Source: Candidatus Margulisiibacteriota bacterium
Lineage (GTDB): Bacteria > Margulisbacteria > WOR-1 > O2-12-FULL-45-9
Assembly (NCBI GenBank): GCA_028714935.1
Contig: JAQTLJ010000057.1
Span: 1-7,810, forward strand
Direction: 5' to 3'
DNA length: 7,810 nucleotides
Shown in pieces: positions 5,136-7,810 of the stretch. Each line of letters begins with the position of its first letter. Positions within the stretch are counted from its first letter, which is position 1. A program made the position numbers and the translations under genes. Below the pieces are notes generated by a model. That model was not told the DNA's origin. It searched no databases and was given only the letters and a program-made list of their open reading frames with translations.

Positions 5136-5579
5136 ATGGCGAGAAGAAAAGGCTTTACTTTAATGGAGCTCCTGATCGTCATGATCATCGTTTCCGGCCT
5201 GCTGGCTTTCTTCATCCCCGCCCTGCGTCTTGCCCAAAAGGAAGCGATCAGGTCCCGGATCGACGGCGACCTGAGAGTGATTACCGCTGCCCTGAAAGTC
5301 TATCAAGAAAAAGCCAACCGTTACCCGGAGGGGATCAACTACCAGCAACAATTGATCGGTTCTTCCCCCCAACTCCTTGACCACCAGCTAAATGATCCAT
5401 TTTCAGATTATGGGGATAAACCTTATATCTATAAGCTCTCGCCCAATAGAAAATATTTTTTGTTGTATTCTGTCGGCACGATGGGCAGCACCCAGGCCGA
5501 TATTAATGATATCGGCAAAATAACTTTTATTACCGGGTCTCCTTCCATAGAAAAATGGATCTCTAACGGCAGTCTATGA
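5136..5579 (+). CDS. Type II secretion/type IV pilus pseudopilin, GspG-like
   Basis: This 147-residue protein starts MARRKG|FTLMELL, a type III signal with prepilin peptidase cleavage after Gly6. The conserved Glu is at +5 of the mature protein (E11), followed by a hydrophobic helix (7-29). The globular part resembles major pseudopilins of type II secretion: NRYPEG (61-66), a DPFSDYGDKPYIY segment (87-99) where GspG has DPWGNPY, and LLYSVGTMGS (109-118). An Asp-rich ADINDIG (121-127) sits where GspG binds calcium. It should be an inner-membrane subunit assembled into a pilus or pseudopilus after processing. No ATPase, platform protein or peptidase is in the window, so the machinery must be elsewhere. 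A predicted leaderless promoter sits directly upstream. The stop overlaps the next gene by 4 bp (ATGA), so it is co-transcribed with the sensors. Whether it belongs to secretion, adhesion or DNA uptake is not decidable here. Confidence 0.85.
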   Translation: MARRKGFTLMELLIVMIIVSGLLAFFIPALRLAQKEAIRSRIDGDLRVITAALKVYQEKANRYPEGINYQQQLIGSSPQLLDHQLNDPFSDYGDKPYIYKLSPNRKYFLLYSVGTMGSTQADINDIGKITFITGSPSIEKWISNGSL

Positions 5580-6751
5580 TCAGGTTTTATCCCTTCACCG
5601 AACTCATTGCTGCTTATCTAATCTTAATCGCCGCGCTCATTCTGTACCGGAGAAACCCTTACGAGACAGTGTATAAGTTATTTACTGCCTGGCTAATTTT
5701 TCTTTACGGCGCCTTTTTGTTCCAGTTCATCGCTGACGTCGCGATCCTCCCTCATCGGGTAATGATTTTCATGAAGATCTCCGATATTCTATGGCTTGTT
5801 TCGACCGCTTTTTTGCTTCATGCCGTTATGCTGTTCTTTAATCAACCGCTGATCAAGAAAAAAACGGTACTGTTGCTTATCTATCTGCTGCCTTTAGTGT
5901 CAGTATTTTTATTATTCATGAAAAACATCGGCTATGTATCTGCGGTTGAGACCCCCTATGGCAAAGATTTTATCGCCAATCCATTTTATGTGCTCTTCTC
6001 CTGGAGCTCGGCAATTTATGCCTTGCTCGCAATTTTAGTCTGTTTTATGGCTTTTTTGCAAAATCGCGACCGGCTGCAAAAGATCCAATCATTGCTGCTC
6101 GGCCTGGCTTTTATTCTCCCCCTGGCAGCTGATATTATCGCTGAAATCCTTGTTAATTATTTTAATCTTAATCTCCCCATGCTGATCACGCCCGCCTATA
6201 TGATCAGCGTCGCCGTGCTGCTTATCGCCGCGTTAATCTTCAACCTTTTTCCCAAATATCCCGAGTTCGCGGCCGAAACGATCTTCGCCCACCTGCCGGA
6301 CATCCTGCTGGTAACCGACCTGGATGGCAAGATCAATCTGGTAACAGATAGTTATTTAAAATTATCTGGCCTCCAACAAAAAGACATCCTTTTTTCTCCT
6401 TTATCCCAAGCGATCGAAAATGAGAAGCAAGCGGCCGAAATACTCCAAAAAGTCCTGACGCAAGGCCAAAAGCTCCAGGATTATGCACTGCCGTACAGGA
6501 ATAAAATCTTCAGCGTTTACGCCGATCGCATAACCGACAACACTTCAACAGTAATCGGCCTGACGATTATCGGCCGGGACGCGACCGAAAGAAAAAATAA
6601 CGAAAAAGAATTGCAAACGGACACTGTCACCCTAGGAAAAAGCCTGGAAGAGATTGATCAGGTAAACCAGCAGTTGATCGAAAGAGAACTGCAAATGGTC
6701 AACCTTAAAAATGAGATCGCGTCTTTAAAAACAAGGCTGCAGCATGGTTAA
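5576..6751 (+). CDS. 7TM-PAS-coiled-coil sensor protein lacking a kinase domain
   Basis: This 391-residue protein has seven hydrophobic segments (about 8-24, 36-56, 67-88, 97-115, 134-161, 171-193, 202-224), resembling the N-terminal 7TM region of certain histidine kinases. A PAS domain follows (about 233-338: HLPDILLVTDLDGKINLV early, TIIGRDATERK at its end). A heptad-like coiled coil (339-390) then runs straight into the stop. There is no H-box, HATPase, GGDEF, HD or receiver domain, so it has a sensory input and no output of its own. It would be an inner-membrane receptor that signals by pairing, most simply with the product of the next gene, which has the same layout. It starts within the pseudopilin stop (4-bp overlap) without a Shine-Dalgarno, so translation is probably coupled, and it overlaps the following gene by 8 bp. 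The PAS ligand cannot be predicted. I saw no frameshift near the end, but a truncated kinase is the main alternative. Confidence 0.82.
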   Translation: MIRFYPFTELIAAYLILIAALILYRRNPYETVYKLFTAWLIFLYGAFLFQFIADVAILPHRVMIFMKISDILWLVSTAFLLHAVMLFFNQPLIKKKTVLLLIYLLPLVSVFLLFMKNIGYVSAVETPYGKDFIANPFYVLFSWSSAIYALLAILVCFMAFLQNRDRLQKIQSLLLGLAFILPLAADIIAEILVNYFNLNLPMLITPAYMISVAVLLIAALIFNLFPKYPEFAAETIFAHLPDILLVTDLDGKINLVTDSYLKLSGLQQKDILFSPLSQAIENEKQAAEILQKVLTQGQKLQDYALPYRNKIFSVYADRITDNTSTVIGLTIIGRDATERKNNEKELQTDTVTLGKSLEEIDQVNQQLIERELQMVNLKNEIASLKTRLQHG

Positions 6752-7810
6752 TTTTTCTTATTTTTATTTCTCAGACATGCTTCCCGGCTTCTTTATTTTT
6801 ACGCTTGGGTGTTATGCCTTGCTTAAGAATCCCCGCGGTCCCCTCCACCTCTCTTTTTTCATCATGACATTCTTCCTGCTTTTAGTCGGGGTTTTCGGCC
6901 CCATCCTGGGAACATCCGTCAACATCGCTGAAGCGGCCGCCTGGGATGGGCTGCACACTTTGGCCATGATGTTTATCTTCCCTTCGTTCTTTTTCTTTTG
7001 CCTTGTTTTTTACAGCCAAAGATTCTGGCATCCGGCGGCTGCCTTGATCTATTTGCCGGCCTTAACGTTATATTTCATTGACGCCCGTACCGACTTGATA
7101 TCAAAAGGCTGGTTCCATTCAAGTTTTGGTTACTACGCCCTGCCGGGACCGCTACACCTCCTTTCTTACTCTGTCATCGTCGCATATTTCATCTGCGGAT
7201 TCATCTGCCTGTTCTCTGTTTATAAAAAATCCGAAGACCCGCGCACTAAAAATCAGGCGCAAATGATCCTGATCGGCGTTCTCTTTCCCCTGGTTATCGG
7301 CACAATTTTCGATGTGATCCTGCCTCAGCTTGGCATTTCCTCAATCTCTTTATTGCTGTTTTCCAGTCTTTTCATGTCGTTTTTCCTCTTCCTTGCCATC
7401 ATGCGCTATCGTCTCACTCAGGTGCCGCCCACAATAGCCATCGAAACCATTGTCGGCTCCATTCCGGCCGCTTTGATCATCACCAACACCTCCGGCAAGA
7501 TCATTTACTGCAACCAATTTGCAGTCGATCTGTTCAAAGATAAATTGATCAACAGGAACCTGCTCAACTTGTCTGATGACCTAAAAATAAAGGAGACTCT
7601 GTCGGAAATTGTTCAGGGTAAAGCCCGGGCGAAAAATCAGGAGGCGATCTTCAAGAAGCTTGACGGCACGACTTTTATCGCGGACATCAATTGCGCGCGG
7701 ATCAAGGAACAATACGGCTTGCTCTGGAGCATTATTGACCTCACCCCGGAAATCACCGTTAAAAATGAGCTCTTAGCCAAGCAGAGCGAATTAAGCGCCA
7801 AGATCAAGGA
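6744..7810 (+). CDS. Second 7TM-PAS sensor, probable histidine kinase or other signalling protein (3' truncated by window)
   Basis: An open frame runs from ATG 6744 to the window edge: 355 codons and two bases with no stop. The start lies inside the last codons of the preceding sensor (8-bp overlap), with only a weak AAGG upstream, again suggesting coupled translation. The product has seven hydrophobic segments (about 8-27, 36-55, 68-90, 97-111, 135-158, 172-192, 199-219). A PAS domain follows (about 230-334: IPAALIITNTSGKIIYCN early, LLWSIIDLTPE at its end), then the start of a charged helix (335 onward). The layout matches the neighbour upstream but the two are clearly diverged in sequence, so they are paralogues or an old duplication. 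Families with this N-terminus usually continue into a histidine kinase, GGDEF or SpoIIE-type output. Which applies here lies beyond base 7810. It is co-transcribed with the pseudopilin, suggesting a signal linked to envelope or pilus function. Confidence 0.82.
   Translation, partial: MVNFSYFYFSDMLPGFFIFTLGCYALLKNPRGPLHLSFFIMTFFLLLVGVFGPILGTSVNIAEAAAWDGLHTLAMMFIFPSFFFFCLVFYSQRFWHPAAALIYLPALTLYFIDARTDLISKGWFHSSFGYYALPGPLHLLSYSVIVAYFICGFICLFSVYKKSEDPRTKNQAQMILIGVLFPLVIGTIFDVILPQLGISSISLLLFSSLFMSFFLFLAIMRYRLTQVPPTIAIETIVGSIPAALIITNTSGKIIYCNQFAVDLFKDKLINRNLLNLSDDLKIKETLSEIVQGKARAKNQEAIFKKLDGTTFIADINCARIKEQYGLLWSIIDLTPEITVKNELLAKQSELSAKIK

Noticed and set aside
5160..5384. Minus-strand open frame over the pseudopilin gene
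   Set aside because: It is antisense to a clear prepilin signal sequence and has no features of its own.
1..7810. CRISPR arrays, tRNA or rRNA genes, insertion sequences, attachment sites
   Set aside because: I searched by eye for regularly spaced repeats, cloverleaf-like arms, transposase motifs and terminal inverted repeats and found none. There is also no non-coding stretch longer than 67 bp.

Overview
The window is a gene-dense stretch of bacterial chromosome with eight protein-coding genes. Two are cut by the window edges. There is no sign of rRNA, tRNA, CRISPR or insertion sequences. TGA and TAA/TAG all act as stops, so the standard bacterial code fits. Composition is near-balanced GC, GATC is strikingly frequent, and genes overlap or abut at nearly every junction. 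The gene set (MurE, a FemABX-type peptidoglycan bridge ligase, a type II/IV pseudopilin, 7TM-PAS sensors, MtnA) points to a walled bacterium with a prepilin export system. It looks like an uncultured candidate-phylum lineage; a Margulisbacteria/WOR-1-like genome is my guess, at low confidence, and I cannot verify taxonomy from sequence alone.

Layout: (1) bases 2-469, plus: the 3' part of an alanine dehydrogenase-like gene. It converges with and overlaps by 6 bp (2) a minus-strand pair, flavin reductase-like gene (1975-1454) then mtnA (1450-464), 3 bp apart. (3) A 37-bp divergent spacer (1976-2012) holds two overlapping, nearly palindromic extended -10 promoters. (4) Bases 2013-2645, plus: an exported or membrane-anchored protein of unknown function. 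Its 3' end overlaps by 21 bp (5) the minus-strand femAB-like gene / murE operon (5068-2625), whose two genes share an ATGA overlap. (6) A 67-bp divergent spacer (5069-5135) has one promoter each way. (7) A plus-strand operon runs off the right edge: a pseudopilin (5136-5579), a 7TM-PAS-coiled-coil sensor without a kinase domain (5576-6751), and a second 7TM-PAS sensor (6744 to beyond 7810).

How the genes fit together: the femAB-murE operon plausibly sets the third residue of the peptidoglycan stem peptide (MurE) and then branches it (FemABX). The MurE substrate motif is an unusual DDPH rather than the DAP-type DNPR, so the diamino acid is uncertain. The right-hand operon couples a secreted pilin-like subunit with two membrane sensors. 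The first sensor has no output domain of its own and probably works through a partner. Four promoters share a TGC-extended -10 (TGCTANAAT-like). At the two plus-strand operons the -10 lies exactly 6 nt before the ATG with no Shine-Dalgarno, which predicts leaderless mRNAs.
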